Assembly: GCA_963169325.1 (NCBI GenBank)
Contig: CAUJEY010000338.1
Location: forward strand, 1 to 62,513
Length of the DNA stretch: 62,513 nucleotides
DNA from: Bacteroidota bacterium
GTDB lineage: Bacteria > Bacteroidota > Bacteroidia > Chitinophagales > Saprospiraceae
Direction of reading: 5' to 3'
The translations under genes and the position numbers were made by a program. The first letter of the stretch is position 1; every line of letters starts with the position of its first letter. Shown here piece after piece: positions 17,741 through 28,631 of the stretch. Under the pieces are notes generated by a model. It did not search any database. It saw only the letters and a list, made by a program, of their open reading frames with translations, and was not told the DNA's origin.

Positions 17741-20137
17741 ATGAAAAAATTGTTTTTCCTTTTTGGCATTTGTTTTTGGTTCCAATCACTGGGGGCACAA
17801 ACTCCGGAAATCTACAGCCGGGTCCGGATTGACCTGCGCGGCCATACAATCGGCGATCTGGCAGCACTCGGCATCGAAACCGATCACGGCCACTACGAGC
17901 CCGGTCGCAGCCTGACGACCGTTTTGGCGGCGACGGAGTTTCAAGTGGTGCAACAAGCCGGGTTTGTGACTGAAATTCTGATTCCCGATCTGAAAAAATG
18001 GTTTTTGGAACAAAAGGACGACATGCCCGCGGCATCGCGCGGCAACGGATGTGATGACGACGCCAAATCGGGTATTGGCGATTGGAAAACGCCTGCGAAT
18101 TATACGGCCGGCTCCATGGGCGGGTATCCCACCTACGGCGAAATGTTGGCCGTGCTGGATGATATGCGCGCCAAATTTCCCAATTTGATCAGCGTCCGGG
18201 CACCGATCAGCGACACGATCCTGACCCATGAGGGTCGCCCGATCTGGTGGGTTAAAATTTCAGATAACCCGGATATGGAAGAGCCGGAGCCGGAAATGTT
18301 GTACGATGCACTGCACCATGCCCGGGAGCCGAACAGCTTGTCGCAGCTGTTGTATTACATGTGGTATTTGCTCGAAAATTATACGCAAGATCCTTCAATT
18401 CACCATTTGCTGGACCATACCGAGTTGTATTTTGTCCCCTGCCTGAATCCTGACGGCTACTTGTACAATGAACAAACCGATCCGCAGGGCGGCGGCCTAT
18501 GGCGCAAAAACCGCCGCGATAACGGCGATGGAACGTTTGGAGTAGACCTCAACCGGAACTACGGGTACCAATGGGGTGTCAACGACCAGGGTTCCTCGCC
18601 CAGCACCGGCGCCCAAACCTATCGCGGCCCGGCGCCGTTCTCCGAGCCGGAAACCCGCATGGTGCGCGATTTTTGCCTGCAACATGATTTCAAATTTGCG
18701 CTGAATTACCACGCGCACGGCAATTTGCTGATCTACCCCTGGGCGTACAGCGATCAGGTTGCAGACCCGGCTTTCCAACGATTAGCCGCACTGTTTATCC
18801 GCGAGAATCAGTACTCCGCCGGCACTTCCATCGAAACCGTCGGTTACCGCGTCAACGGCTCCAGCGACGACTGGATGTTCGGCGGTTCCGATATTTATTC
18901 CTACACCCCGGAAGTAGGTCCTGGTGAATACAGTTTCTGGCCGCCCGCAAGCGCCATTATCGGGCTCAATCAAGCCAATATGTGGCAAAACCTGGCGCCT
19001 GCGTTTTGTTTGCTGCGTTTCGGCGTGCTCGAAGAACGGCCGGCAAGTTCCGGGATCGATCTATCCAAACCCCGGATTTCTTTCCGTCTGCAACGGTTGG
19101 GATTCGAGGACGGGCCGCTGACGGTGTCCCTGCTGCCGCTTACGCCGAATATCATCGGCGTCGGCGCTCCCATAGCATTTAACCTGGATCAGTTTACCGT
19201 TGTCGACAGCGCTTTTACCCTGGCCTTTGCGACCGGTGTGCAGCCGGGCGATACTGCCATATTCGTGTTACAATTAGACAACGGCGTTTTTACACAACGC
19301 GATACCCTGCGTCGCGTGTTGTTAGGGCCGGGCATGCCACTTTTCACCGAAGCGGGCAATGGTCCTTTGCCGGCCTGGTGGGTGAGCGACGGAACCTGGG
19401 GGACCACTACCTCAACCTTCGTTTCGTCGCCATCGAGCATTGCCGAATCGCCGGGCTCCGACTATGCCCCCGAATCATTTAACAGCCTTTTTATGACGGC
19501 TCCGATTGCCATACCGGCTGATGCGAAAACGGCCCGCTTGCGGTTTTGGGCGCGTTGGGCAATTGAGAAAACTTATGACTATGTTGCCGTGTACGCCTCC
19601 GACCCAACCGTTGGGCAGCAACTGCTGTGCGGGCGTTACACGCGTCCGGGCTCCACCTTTCAAATAGAAAACGAACCGGTATTTGATGGATTTCAGGATG
19701 AATGGGTGGAGGAAAGTATGGATTTGAGCGCTTTTATCGGCAAATCGGTTACGCTGCAATTTGATTTGGTATCCGATGGTTTTCAGGAATATGAAGGCTT
19801 CAATTTTGACGATCTGCGGATTGAATATACGGCCCAGGATTATGTTGGAACGGTGTCGGTAGCCCAAGATCAATTTGCCTTGCGGCAAAATCAACCCAAC
19901 CCGGCCGGCGATTTTACCCGCATTTCATGGGAGAACACCGGTGTTTTGCCCGGAACCGCTGCGCTTCGTGTATTTGATGTTTTGGGTAAATTAGTTTTGA
20001 CACAAACGATCGACTGGAATAATCAAACTGAAATTTTATTAGACACCCGTACCTTGGCGCCCGGGTCATACCTGTATTATTTGCAAACGGAGGGCTGGCA
20101 ATCGCCGCCGCGAAAAATGACCATAGTCCGTCGATAA
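17741..20137 (+). CDS. Secreted M14 zinc carboxypeptidase with T9SS sorting domain
   Basis: 798 aa from the ATG at 17741, giving signal peptide MKKLFFLFGICFWFQSLGAQ. The M14 catalytic domain is ~120-430. Zinc ligands are His193 and Glu196 in HHARE and a third His in LNYHAHG. Substrate residues lie in NPDGY, WRKNRR and GVDLNRNYGYQWG. The catalytic Glu is in YTPEVG. A jelly-roll-like domain (~570-710) and a C-terminal type A sorting domain (NQPNPAGD, VFDVLGK, GSYLYYL) follow. It removes C-terminal residues from peptides at the cell surface or outside. It sits 25 bp after the TonB receptor and 1 bp before a membrane-protein gene, so the three are likely one operon. Confidence 0.93.
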   Translation: MKKLFFLFGICFWFQSLGAQTPEIYSRVRIDLRGHTIGDLAALGIETDHGHYEPGRSLTTVLAATEFQVVQQAGFVTEILIPDLKKWFLEQKDDMPAASRGNGCDDDAKSGIGDWKTPANYTAGSMGGYPTYGEMLAVLDDMRAKFPNLISVRAPISDTILTHEGRPIWWVKISDNPDMEEPEPEMLYDALHHAREPNSLSQLLYYMWYLLENYTQDPSIHHLLDHTELYFVPCLNPDGYLYNEQTDPQGGGLWRKNRRDNGDGTFGVDLNRNYGYQWGVNDQGSSPSTGAQTYRGPAPFSEPETRMVRDFCLQHDFKFALNYHAHGNLLIYPWAYSDQVADPAFQRLAALFIRENQYSAGTSIETVGYRVNGSSDDWMFGGSDIYSYTPEVGPGEYSFWPPASAIIGLNQANMWQNLAPAFCLLRFGVLEERPASSGIDLSKPRISFRLQRLGFEDGPLTVSLLPLTPNIIGVGAPIAFNLDQFTVVDSAFTLAFATGVQPGDTAIFVLQLDNGVFTQRDTLRRVLLGPGMPLFTEAGNGPLPAWWVSDGTWGTTTSTFVSSPSSIAESPGSDYAPESFNSLFMTAPIAIPADAKTARLRFWARWAIEKTYDYVAVYASDPTVGQQLLCGRYTRPGSTFQIENEPVFDGFQDEWVEESMDLSAFIGKSVTLQFDLVSDGFQEYEGFNFDDLRIEYTAQDYVGTVSVAQDQFALRQNQPNPAGDFTRISWENTGVLPGTAALRVFDVLGKLVLTQTIDWNNQTEILLDTRTLAPGSYLYYLQTEGWQSPPRKMTIVRR

Positions 20138-20138
20138 T

Positions 20139-21608
20139 ATGAGCCGGAAAATTGAAACAACCCTGTTGGTCGCCATTGGCATTGTGTACTTTGTGTACCT
20201 GTTTTTGCGTGCCTGGTATATTCCCATGACGCAAGATGAAGTGGCTACCTGCTATAACCACGTGCCCCGCGGCGTTTTTGACTTAATGACTTACGAGCGG
20301 GAAGCCGTACCGAACAACCACATCCTGAACACACTCGCCATCAAGTTGCTGGCCGGCGTATTCGGCATGGGGCAAATGGTGGCGCGGATGCCTGCACTGG
20401 CAGGTGGCGCGCTGTATATTATCAGTGCAGCGGCTTTTGTCCGCCTGATTGGAACCAACGGCTGGCTGCGCCTGATCTGGTTTCTGATCTTTTTGGGCAA
20501 TCCTTTCATGGCGGAGTTTTTTGCCCTGGCCCGCGGGTATGGCATTTCCATCGGACTGATGATGGCCGCCATTTATTTTACCTGGCAATATTTGGAAAAT
20601 GCCCGTTTCCGGGATATTACCTGGTCGTTGGTGTTTGCTGGGCTGGCCGTGATGGCCAATTTTACGCTGTTGAATATGTACCTGCCCCTGGCTTTGTTGC
20701 TGCTTTTAGCCATCCTGCAGCAAGAAGCACCCGCAGCAGATCGCCGGAAAGCAACGGGGTTTTTAGTAGCCGGCGTACTTACCCTGGCAGCACTTTGCGC
20801 TTTGCCGGTGTACCGGATGCAGGCCGGCGATGAGTTAATGCCTTGGGGTAGTACCGGCTTTTATCCTGAAACGCTGGCGCCTCTGGTGCGCAGTTCGATC
20901 ATGGATCATCCGTATCTGGACGACCTGACAGTACCGGTGTTGACCAAACTAATCATTGTTTTTTCCCTGATTGCCTGGGCGGTGGCCGTGTGGCGCTGGG
21001 GCAACCGGCGATGGCGGGTAGGGACCGATCCACTTGTATTTGCCGGTTTTCTGCTGGCGGGTACTGTTACGGTAAATCTTTTGCAAAATTTTTTCCTGAA
21101 CGTTCCTTTCCTGAACGCGCGCACGGCGGTTTTTTTGTACCCCATATTCGCGCTGCAGTTGGTTGCGACGGGTGAATTGCTTTGGCGGCAATGGGGTAAA
21201 AGGGCCTTGTTTTTCGTCGTACCGCTTTCCGTATTTACATTGATTAACTTCGATAATAACCGAAACCTTGTCCAATCGTACGAATGGCGCTACGACCGGG
21301 GCACTTTCACGGTGTTGGATTTTATCAAAAAAATTTATGAAGATGAAGGTCGTACAACACCTTTCTCCCTCGATGCCAACTGGCTTCTGCTCAACTCCCT
21401 GCATTTTCACGAAGAATTTGCCCGGCCGCCCTACCGTCAATGGGTAATTACGCCTTCCCAATACCACGGCGACCAACCGCCTAAAGGCGATACCGATTTT
21501 TTTTACACGGCTACGCCGGAAGATATTGAAGCGTTGAAGGATACCTACGAGGCGGTGCTCACTATCGAGCGTGGGAAGTTTGTGCTGATGCGCCGGGTGG
21601 TAAAGTGA
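20139..21608 (+). CDS. Polytopic membrane protein, GT39/ArnT-like glycosyltransferase candidate
   Basis: 489 aa with about 10-11 predicted transmembrane segments and a ~110-residue C-terminal soluble part. The first loop has WYIPMTQDEVATCYNH, an acidic Asp-Glu after TM1 as in GT-C enzymes that use polyprenyl-phosphate sugars. The ELARGYG-like FALARGYGISIGL in the third loop region is also common in this superfamily. Donor and acceptor are not deducible. It starts 1 bp after the carboxypeptidase stop, suggesting translational coupling, and converges with a second GT-C-like gene 6 bp away. Confidence 0.75.
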   Translation: MSRKIETTLLVAIGIVYFVYLFLRAWYIPMTQDEVATCYNHVPRGVFDLMTYEREAVPNNHILNTLAIKLLAGVFGMGQMVARMPALAGGALYIISAAAFVRLIGTNGWLRLIWFLIFLGNPFMAEFFALARGYGISIGLMMAAIYFTWQYLENARFRDITWSLVFAGLAVMANFTLLNMYLPLALLLLLAILQQEAPAADRRKATGFLVAGVLTLAALCALPVYRMQAGDELMPWGSTGFYPETLAPLVRSSIMDHPYLDDLTVPVLTKLIIVFSLIAWAVAVWRWGNRRWRVGTDPLVFAGFLLAGTVTVNLLQNFFLNVPFLNARTAVFLYPIFALQLVATGELLWRQWGKRALFFVVPLSVFTLINFDNNRNLVQSYEWRYDRGTFTVLDFIKKIYEDEGRTTPFSLDANWLLLNSLHFHEEFARPPYRQWVITPSQYHGDQPPKGDTDFFYTATPEDIEALKDTYEAVLTIERGKFVLMRRVVK

Positions 21609-21614
21609 ATACAA

Positions 21615-23111
21615 TCAGCGCGCATATAAATACCATCCCCGGGCGTCGAACACCTTGACCGGGAAAAATTGCCGGTACAAAGGGCTGTACAACGTGGAAT
21701 CGCGCAACGCCAGGTGCGTCAATCCAAAATTGGTTTGGTACTTGTACAGGGTGTCTGCAGTAATCCGGTCGCCAAAATTATAGGCAGTCCAACCCTGTCG
21801 TTGCAAGGCGAACAAAGCAATGTTGGGGGAGGGGTCTTGCGGGCAGAGTACCCTTGCCGATGCCGGAATACCCGCTTCCGCCAGCCGGCCGGCCGGCCAA
21901 AAAGCATCCGGCGCGAGGTTTTGGCTTGTTTCAGGGTGAAATGCCAGGTGCAGACGTTTTGACAGGATATAATGGTTATGCCAAATCCCCACCAGCCAGA
22001 ACAAGCCCAGTGCATAAACGATCCGTTTTTCGGCAAATCGCGGGATAGCCAACCGAAATCCGTTCAGCAGCAACAAGGCCGGGATGGCCAGCAGACAAAT
22101 GAAGTAATAATCGTGTTCGCGCAGCATTCTGAACCAAAGTAATATATACGCCACGCTCCCCAAGGTTGTGAAGGCCATGATTTTTCGGTAAATAAAAGGC
22201 GTCGATTTCCAGTGTTTTAAACTTAATAAAAGCGAGCCCAGGCATGCCAGGTATATGCCTGCCGACGCAAACGCCGGCAGTCCCCACCGCCCGATCATGC
22301 CAAACGTTTCCCGGATAAAAGATAAATCGTAGTTCCAGATCGGCCGGGTGGCGGTCAGAAAATAGGTCGCCTGATGCATTGTATTATACGCTGCTATCCA
22401 CCAGCGAAAGCCAAGTACGATGATGCCCGCCCCGGCTATGATCCAAACCGACCGGCGATTGCTCCAAATTGAAGCGGTTGGCCATTGCTTTTGCCGTTTT
22501 CCTAAAATCCAGGCACTGACCAATGCCAGGGGGATAATCGCCATGCTTAATTTCAACAGAACAGCCAGGGCGCCAAAAACAGCAGCTACACCGAGCCATC
22601 CCAAACTTTGCCGGCGGTCGGCCTGACACAAACAGGCCATCATCATTAAAATGAAGCAAAAACCCGGGGCGTCGGGCAAAAACCCGGGGCCGTAATAGGC
22701 GAGTATGGGCGAGGTTAACAACAAACCCGATCCCAGTGCCGACATGGCAGGGCGTTTGGTGATTTGCAATATCATCCAGCCAAAGGCCCAGCCTCCGGCA
22801 AACAACAGAAGCAGCCCGATCCAGCGCAAAGGGTATGCCGGGAAGTCCCAATACCGGGTAATCAGCCCCGACAACCAATACAGCAGCGGGAGTTCTCCGA
22901 TGGCATGCGTATTGCCGGTATAGAACAAATTACAAATCCGGGGTTCGAAAAAATCCAGGTGCTGTGAATACTGCCAGGCAATGGCGGCGCCATCGGCTTG
23001 TCGCCATTGGTGTATAGCGGCGGGGGGGAGGGTTAACCATACGTTATATTGGTTCACCCAGGCGGTAAAGGCGAAAAGCAGGGCATAGCCGAGGGTGTAA
23101 CGGGAGATCAC
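21615..23111 (-). CDS. Polytopic membrane protein, GT39-like, coupled to the TIR gene
   Basis: 498 aa, about 10-12 transmembrane segments, GT-C-like: an extracytoplasmic first loop with IHQWRQADGAAIAWQYSQ and an ELPLLYWLSG motif resembling the PPL/EP-x-LYY pattern of PMT/ArnT-like enzymes. The start codon is GTG at 23111, inside a GTGA overlap with the stop codon of the TIR gene, so the two are translationally coupled. The soluble C-terminal ~110 residues carry no recognised motif. It is unusual to find such a protein strictly coupled to a TIR protein. The product could be a polyprenyl-sugar transferase or only a structural relative. Confidence 0.75.
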   Translation of the reverse strand: MISRYTLGYALLFAFTAWVNQYNVWLTLPPAAIHQWRQADGAAIAWQYSQHLDFFEPRICNLFYTGNTHAIGELPLLYWLSGLITRYWDFPAYPLRWIGLLLLFAGGWAFGWMILQITKRPAMSALGSGLLLTSPILAYYGPGFLPDAPGFCFILMMMACLCQADRRQSLGWLGVAAVFGALAVLLKLSMAIIPLALVSAWILGKRQKQWPTASIWSNRRSVWIIAGAGIIVLGFRWWIAAYNTMHQATYFLTATRPIWNYDLSFIRETFGMIGRWGLPAFASAGIYLACLGSLLLSLKHWKSTPFIYRKIMAFTTLGSVAYILLWFRMLREHDYYFICLLAIPALLLLNGFRLAIPRFAEKRIVYALGLFWLVGIWHNHYILSKRLHLAFHPETSQNLAPDAFWPAGRLAEAGIPASARVLCPQDPSPNIALFALQRQGWTAYNFGDRITADTLYKYQTNFGLTHLALRDSTLYSPLYRQFFPVKVFDARGWYLYAR

Positions 23112-26100
23112 GGGCGCAGCTCATGTTTTTTTTCTACAGCCCGAAGCACATGCTCCATCCACTGCTCCTTTGTCTCCCGATACATCTGAAATTCAGACAA
23201 TTCCTGCCGGTAGTCGAAGCGGAACAACTGATTTTCGTAGTGATTTTTGCGGGAGGGAAACACCCCGAGCAGGTCTTCGTACCATTTGATGCGGCCGAGC
23301 CCTTCCAGTTCGCGCAGCGGAAGGTCGAGAAAAGCAGCATCGGGGTAAAACAGAAAAATACCTTTCATTTTCCGGATGATATGAATGGTGATTTCCCGTT
23401 CGATCAGCCGGTTTTCGTGTACGTATTCGCTGACTTCCCGCAGGTAGCGGTTTTGCAAATCAGCGTAGCGGCGCCGGGCAATACGTTGTCGCGCTTCCGC
23501 CAGGCGGTACCGTTCCGGCAGCATTTGCGCTAATTGTTCCAAAATTTCTGTGGGAGCAAACGGTAAAGTACTTTCAAAGGACATGGCCTGCCAGACGCCG
23601 GATTCGGCAATGTCGATCCAGCGGAATTTGTGTTCCAAAGTCAATTCATCAAACACAAAATCCAGGTATTCCGGCGCCGTGTGCAGGTCGCGATAATTGT
23701 GCAAAGCCTGCAATAAAAGTGATACCATCGGCTGACGCATCGACTCGTTATCGGATTTTATTATTTCTGAAACGGTGCGGATATGCCGGTAAAACAGGTT
23801 GTGAGCCAATATTTTATAAACATCTTCCTGTGCCATTCCGCTGGGCAATGCCAGCAATTGGCGGAATTCGGCCAGTGCGTCATATCCCAGCCCGGTGCTG
23901 TCGGGCAACGTCGTCAGTTGCGGCGGAAAGAAGCGTATCCATAACAGCAGTCGATTGCCCGTCAGTTCTTGCAGGATACGTTGAAGATATTCGGCCCCGG
24001 TATCCGGATAGGCGAGGTAGGCAATTTTCCAGTTGCGCAGGCATTTGATGATCAGCCTTCGGGCCTCGGTTTCGTGCATGCGCCGGATATCGGTCCATTG
24101 CAGGTTGTCGTGAATGCGCTGGTATTCGGCGTTGGTATCAGCTACAAATTGTAAAAAAACCTCCTGTTTGATATTCGGATGCACCTGGAGCCAGCCGGCT
24201 TGACCGGCGTGGTCGCGTGCAATTTTTTCCACAACTGCCAGGGCGTCAAAGTCGTACCGGGCGCAATCCGGGTGTGTCCGCACGGCGCCGTGGCCATGGA
24301 GGTCGAACCAGCGCATGTCCGCGATAGCCTGCGCCGGAGCGCCGGAAGCGGTTGGCAGCAACAGGCCGGGCAAGAGTTGTTCCATCGCCAGGCGGAGGAA
24401 AGACTCCTCCGGGGAATACTCCTGGTCGCCGAAAATTTTATATCCCAGCAGGGCAGCCTGCACCAGTTCGATCACCGAATCACGCACATCAGTGAATTCG
24501 CGGAAGCGCCGGCGTTCCTCAGCCACCTGTTCTTGCAGCCGCCTGCGTTTGGCTTTCAGGTTAAACAGCAGGTTCTCCCGGAGCTGACGGTTCATCAATA
24601 CGTCATCGTCGTCGGTCGACACGGCTTCCATCATACCCACCACTTCGCGAATTTCACTTTCCAAACCAAAATCCACATGTGAGGCGAAACGGAATTCGTC
24701 GTCGGTAATTTCGACCTGCCGTATATAATCGTATTTGCCGCCATTGCACAATTCATTGACTACCAGCTCCAAAAAACCGCGATAGGGGTGTACTGTACGG
24801 TAAATTTCCATGCCAATCTGGATACAACGGGCAATGGCTGCCCTGTTATCCGGCACTTCTTTTCCGTACCGGCCGGTATGCAGGATATAGTCGTTTTGGT
24901 ACTGGCTGTAGAGGCGAAGCAGGGCGTCGGACAATGCCTCCGCCGTGGCGCGCAGGTTGTATTGGCCGGCTTCCGATGGGCATTTGCCGTGACGCTGATA
25001 GTCGGCAAAACGCCCGGCATACACGATGACATGGTTGAGTTTATAACCGTTTCCATACACGGCATCGTGAATGATCCGGTCGGGTGTTTCCTTCTTCAGG
25101 TAGGTAATCAACAGTAATTCATACAATTGGGCGGATTGCGGGTCGATTTTGGCGCGCACGTGTTCGCAATGGGTGTGTGCGCGGCTGAAACTGCCAATGC
25201 CGATGTCATCCTGAGCCAGCAGCAGATTTCTGCGAAATTCCTGCTGTTGGGTAAGGGTTAAGGTTTCAGGGGCTGCCTGTCCGGCATCGGGTGCGTTCAG
25301 CGATTCGGGGATCAAAATTTCGCCGGACGGCAGAAAAAGTCCTGCCACCTGGTCTGTTGGGGGTTCCACCTTTTCCAGGGCGTAATAGGTACGGGCAAAA
25401 ATATCCGGCCAGGCAACCCGAAACCGGTCTTCGGTGAGCCGACCGATCAGGTGCCCCAAATCCAGCCGGATGGCAGCCACCGTTTTAATAAAAACGTCGA
25501 AACCGAGTTTGTTGCGCTGCGTTTGTTGTCGCCATTCGGCAAAGGCATCTTCGAGTTGAAACACATCGTCGGGCGTTTTCTCGGGGTGCAACAGTTGTTT
25601 TAAAAAGATAAAAACCGGCGCCAGATCGCAGTGTTCCAGCCAAACGAGCAGTCGTTCGCGGACATCTTCAAATGTCAGTACGTACTCGGGTTCATCCGGT
25701 ATGCCGGGGACCAGGGAGCGGTCAAATTGAAACAATACATCCCAAACCAGTTGTGCGCTGCGTTGCAGTTGTATCTCCCGGCTCAGGGAGTAACCTTCAA
25801 CAGGTTGGCCCGGGCTGGGGGCAATCGGAAAGCCGGCCAGCGCCTCCGGAATAGCCGCTCCCCGCGCCAGGACGACAATAATTTGCTGATCCGGACGGCG
25901 TTTTTGCTCTTGCAGGGCTTTTGCCAATTCCCAACGCACATTCGGGGTATCCGTATAATTGGTAGACAGGCATACGATGAACAAATGGCTTTTCTCCAGG
26001 AACGCACCGGCTTCCGTGCGGTATTGTTCTTCCGCCACCACGTCATGGTTCCAGATTTGAAGATTTTGTCCACCAAACGCCTGGAACAAATAGCGCTGCA

Positions 26101-26167
26101 AATCCTGTGCGGTTGCCGCGTCGGATTGATCAAAAGAAATAAAAGCGTAAATAGCTTCGTCGCGCAT
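23108..26167 (-). CDS. Large TIR-domain protein with long helical C-terminal region
   Basis: 1019 aa from the ATG at 26167; an alternative ATG at 26206 would add 13 residues. Residues ~1-135 form a TIR domain. The first strand is [12 protein letters not shown], a BB-loop-like region lies around [15 protein letters not shown], then [13 protein letters not shown], and [10 protein letters not shown], where the Trp-Glu is at the position of the catalytic Glu of NAD-consuming bacterial TIRs. Residues ~165-235 form a short helical module, possibly an effector-associated-domain type. Residues ~310-480 look TPR-like, and the rest is rich in charged helices (including a coiled coil around ~540-570). 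No ATPase, nuclease or membrane domain is seen. Bacterial TIRs commonly act as NADases in antiphage or signalling systems; that role here is inference. Confidence 0.8.
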   Translation of the reverse strand: MRDEAIYAFISFDQSDAATAQDLQRYLFQAFGGQNLQIWNHDVVAEEQYRTEAGAFLEKSHLFIVCLSTNYTDTPNVRWELAKALQEQKRRPDQQIIVVLARGAAIPEALAGFPIAPSPGQPVEGYSLSREIQLQRSAQLVWDVLFQFDRSLVPGIPDEPEYVLTFEDVRERLLVWLEHCDLAPVFIFLKQLLHPEKTPDDVFQLEDAFAEWRQQTQRNKLGFDVFIKTVAAIRLDLGHLIGRLTEDRFRVAWPDIFARTYYALEKVEPPTDQVAGLFLPSGEILIPESLNAPDAGQAAPETLTLTQQQEFRRNLLLAQDDIGIGSFSRAHTHCEHVRAKIDPQSAQLYELLLITYLKKETPDRIIHDAVYGNGYKLNHVIVYAGRFADYQRHGKCPSEAGQYNLRATAEALSDALLRLYSQYQNDYILHTGRYGKEVPDNRAAIARCIQIGMEIYRTVHPYRGFLELVVNELCNGGKYDYIRQVEITDDEFRFASHVDFGLESEIREVVGMMEAVSTDDDDVLMNRQLRENLLFNLKAKRRRLQEQVAEERRRFREFTDVRDSVIELVQAALLGYKIFGDQEYSPEESFLRLAMEQLLPGLLLPTASGAPAQAIADMRWFDLHGHGAVRTHPDCARYDFDALAVVEKIARDHAGQAGWLQVHPNIKQEVFLQFVADTNAEYQRIHDNLQWTDIRRMHETEARRLIIKCLRNWKIAYLAYPDTGAEYLQRILQELTGNRLLLWIRFFPPQLTTLPDSTGLGYDALAEFRQLLALPSGMAQEDVYKILAHNLFYRHIRTVSEIIKSDNESMRQPMVSLLLQALHNYRDLHTAPEYLDFVFDELTLEHKFRWIDIAESGVWQAMSFESTLPFAPTEILEQLAQMLPERYRLAEARQRIARRRYADLQNRYLREVSEYVHENRLIEREITIHIIRKMKGIFLFYPDAAFLDLPLRELEGLGRIKWYEDLLGVFPSRKNHYENQLFRFDYRQELSEFQMYRETKEQWMEHVLRAVEKKHELRP

Positions 26168-26238
26168 GGTGGGAGTTTGGGGGCAAATTTGCGGAATAAA
26201 TTCCACCGTCCAAAGCCCGGAATAAATTCAGGGCTCCA

Positions 26239-26246
26239 TACCTTTG
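26239..26246 (+). promoter_or_regulatory. -7 element of purL
   Basis: TACCTTTG, exact TAnnTTTG match, 38 nt upstream of the purL ATG in the divergent interval with the TIR gene. Two direct copies of GGAATAAATTC lie just upstream (around 26192 and 26219). Confidence 0.45.
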
Positions 26247-26284
26247 CGCCGCCAACGCTCTCCTCACTAACATACAACTGCAAC

Positions 26285-28516
26285 ATGGTTACAGCGGAAC
26301 CGCTGCCCACGCTTGAAATCGCCCAAAGCCTCGGTCTTACCCCCGACGAGTTTGAAAGAATCAAAGAAATTCTTGGCCGTGCACCCAATTTCACCGAGTT
26401 ATCGGTTTTTTCGGTGATGTGGAGCGAACACTGCTCCTATAAAAATTCAATCCTGCAACTCAAAACCCTGCCCCGCTCCGGCAAACGCCTGCTGGTGGGC
26501 GCCGGCGAGGAAAACGCCGGCCTGGTCGATATCGGCGGCGGATTGGGTTGCGCTTTTAAGATTGAAAGCCATAACCACCCCTCGGCGATCGAGCCCTACC
26601 AGGGCGCTGCCACGGGTGTAGGAGGTATTCACCGGGATATCTTCACCATGGGCGCCCGACCCATTGCTTCGCTCAATTCGCTTCGCTTCGGCAAACCCGA
26701 TAACCCGCGGATGAAACACCTGATTGCCGGCGTGGTAAAAGGTATCGGCGATTATGGCAATTGTTTCGGCGTACCCACGGTGGGTGGCGAGGTATATTTT
26801 TACGATTGTTACCACCACGATATTCTGGTGAACGCGATGTCGGTGGGCATCGTGAAAGCCGGCGAAACGGTGAGCGCCACAGCCGGCGAGCCGGGCAATC
26901 CGGTACTGATTGTCGGTTCCGCTACGGGGAAAGACGGTATTCATGGCGCTACTTTTGCCTCTGCCGACCTGAGCGCCGACAGTCATGAAGACTTGCCTGC
27001 CGTGCAGGTGGGCGACCCGTTTCAGGAAAAACTGCTACTCGAAGCCTCTCTGGAAGCCATTCAAACCGGTGCGATTGTAGGGATGCAGGATATGGGAGCG
27101 GCAGGTATCACTTGCTCCACCTCAGAGATGAGCGCAAAATCCGGCGTGGGTATGCGAATCGATTTGGATCGTGTGCCACAGCGCCAGGCCAATATGAAAG
27201 CCTGGGAAATTCTACTTTCCGAAAGTCAGGAGCGGATGCTCATCGTATGCAAACCGGGCAGGGAAGCAGAGTTAAAAGCCGTATTTGATAAATGGGATTT
27301 GCCCTGTGAGCTGATTGGCGAAACAACACCGGGCGGCCAACTGGAATATTTCTGGCACGGCGAAAAAGTGGCCGAAGTGCCGGCCGATCCGCTCGTTTTG
27401 GGGGGCGGCGCACCGGTATACGTGCGGGAACAAAAGACGCCGGAGTATTTGAAAGAAATAGAAAAATTTGACGCGACGCAGATCGAAGTTCCGGCTGATT
27501 TGCAACATGTAGCGCGAAAAATTTGGGCATCGCCCAATATTGCCTCCAAAAACTGGATTACCCAACAATACGATTCGATGGTGCGAACCGGCACGATGAC
27601 CACCAACCGGCCTTCCGACGCGGCTATTGTATATGTAAAGGGCACACGCAAGGCGCTGGCCCTGACCACGGATTGCAACTCGGCCTATGTTTATGCCGAT
27701 CCGTACAAAGGCGGTATGATCGCCGTCAGTGAAGCGGCCCGCAACATCGTTTGTGCCGGTGGCGAGCCGGTGGCCATCACCAATTGCCTCAACTTTGGGA
27801 ATCCGTACAATCCGGAGGTGTACTACCAGTTTGCCCAGGTTATACGTGGCATGGGCGATGCCTGCCGGAAATTTGAAACCCCCGTGACCGGTGGGAACGT
27901 CAGTTTTTACAATCAGTACACGCACAACGGCAAAGTTATTCCGGTATATCCCACGCCCACGATCGGCATGTTGGGCGTCTTGGATGATTATGACCAGGCC
28001 ATGACGCTGGATTTTAAAAATCCGGGCGATCGGATATATCTGATCGGCGTCAGTCGGGAAGATATCGGTTCCAGCGAATATCTGCGCGAGTTTCATGGCG
28101 TGGAATACAGTACCTGTCCGTATTTTAACCTGGAAGAAGAGTGGCATTTACAGCAGGTAATTGCCAAAGCGATCCGGCAAAAGCTGGTCGAATCCGTGCA
28201 TGATGTATCGGATGGGGGGCTGTTTGTTTCGTTGTTGGAAAGCGCTATGCCAGGCGGACTCGGCTTCTCGGTACAAAGCCTTCCAGGTGTCCGGAAAGAT
28301 GCCTGGTTGTTTGGCGAAGCACAAAGTCGGGTGATTGTCTCGGTGCGGACAGAACATTCGGAGGCCCTGGAGCGTTTTTTGAAATCAGAAAATCAGCCTT
28401 TTGAAAATCTGGGTATGGTTGCCGGTTCTGAAATCATGTTGGACGGGGAGAACTGGGGCGTGGTATCCGATTGGAAAAAAACCTATGATTCGCTTTTATC
28501 TCAAATTATGGAATAA
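26285..28516 (+). CDS. purL: Phosphoribosylformylglycinamidine synthase, small-type PurL
   Basis: Fourth step of purine synthesis: FGAR, glutamine and ATP to FGAM. 743 aa, the small PurL form without a fused glutaminase, so separate PurQ and PurS are required and must be elsewhere. ATP and metal-binding blocks: [14 protein letters not shown] at ~40, [22 protein letters not shown] at ~97 (His and Glu ligands), [10 protein letters not shown], and the second half with [16 protein letters not shown] and [10 protein letters not shown] place the start at 26285. The open frame extends far upstream to 25631, but that part lies antisense inside the TIR gene and has no family resemblance. Confidence 0.96.
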   Translation: MVTAEPLPTLEIAQSLGLTPDEFERIKEILGRAPNFTELSVFSVMWSEHCSYKNSILQLKTLPRSGKRLLVGAGEENAGLVDIGGGLGCAFKIESHNHPSAIEPYQGAATGVGGIHRDIFTMGARPIASLNSLRFGKPDNPRMKHLIAGVVKGIGDYGNCFGVPTVGGEVYFYDCYHHDILVNAMSVGIVKAGETVSATAGEPGNPVLIVGSATGKDGIHGATFASADLSADSHEDLPAVQVGDPFQEKLLLEASLEAIQTGAIVGMQDMGAAGITCSTSEMSAKSGVGMRIDLDRVPQRQANMKAWEILLSESQERMLIVCKPGREAELKAVFDKWDLPCELIGETTPGGQLEYFWHGEKVAEVPADPLVLGGGAPVYVREQKTPEYLKEIEKFDATQIEVPADLQHVARKIWASPNIASKNWITQQYDSMVRTGTMTTNRPSDAAIVYVKGTRKALALTTDCNSAYVYADPYKGGMIAVSEAARNIVCAGGEPVAITNCLNFGNPYNPEVYYQFAQVIRGMGDACRKFETPVTGGNVSFYNQYTHNGKVIPVYPTPTIGMLGVLDDYDQAMTLDFKNPGDRIYLIGVSREDIGSSEYLREFHGVEYSTCPYFNLEEEWHLQQVIAKAIRQKLVESVHDVSDGGLFVSLLESAMPGGLGFSVQSLPGVRKDAWLFGEAQSRVIVSVRTEHSEALERFLKSENQPFENLGMVAGSEIMLDGENWGVVSDWKKTYDSLLSQIME

Positions 28517-28520
28517 TGCT

Positions 28521-28603
28521 GTGGGCCGAATTTTTAATTTGCCCGGCGTATAGGCGAATTTTTAATTCGACCGAAGCCTAGGCGAATTAAAAATTCGCCC
28601 CAC
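28521..28603. repeat. Triplicated palindromic GGCGAATTTTTAATT element
   Basis: Three copies of a ~20-bp word (GGCGAATTTTTAATTCGCC and variants), each itself palindromic, start 4 nt after the purL stop. The outer copies (28521-28543 and 28581-28603) are also complementary to one another with two mismatches. It fills most of the purL to tlpA-like interval and likely folds as a terminator-like structure. Confidence 0.8.
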
Positions 28604-28631
28604 ATCAATAAAAATTTAAAATCAACAAGTA

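Noticed and set aside
25631-26284. Long N-terminal extension of the purL frame
   Set aside because: It is antisense to the TIR gene, has no family resemblance, and the TACCTTTG promoter element sits just before the internal ATG at 26285.
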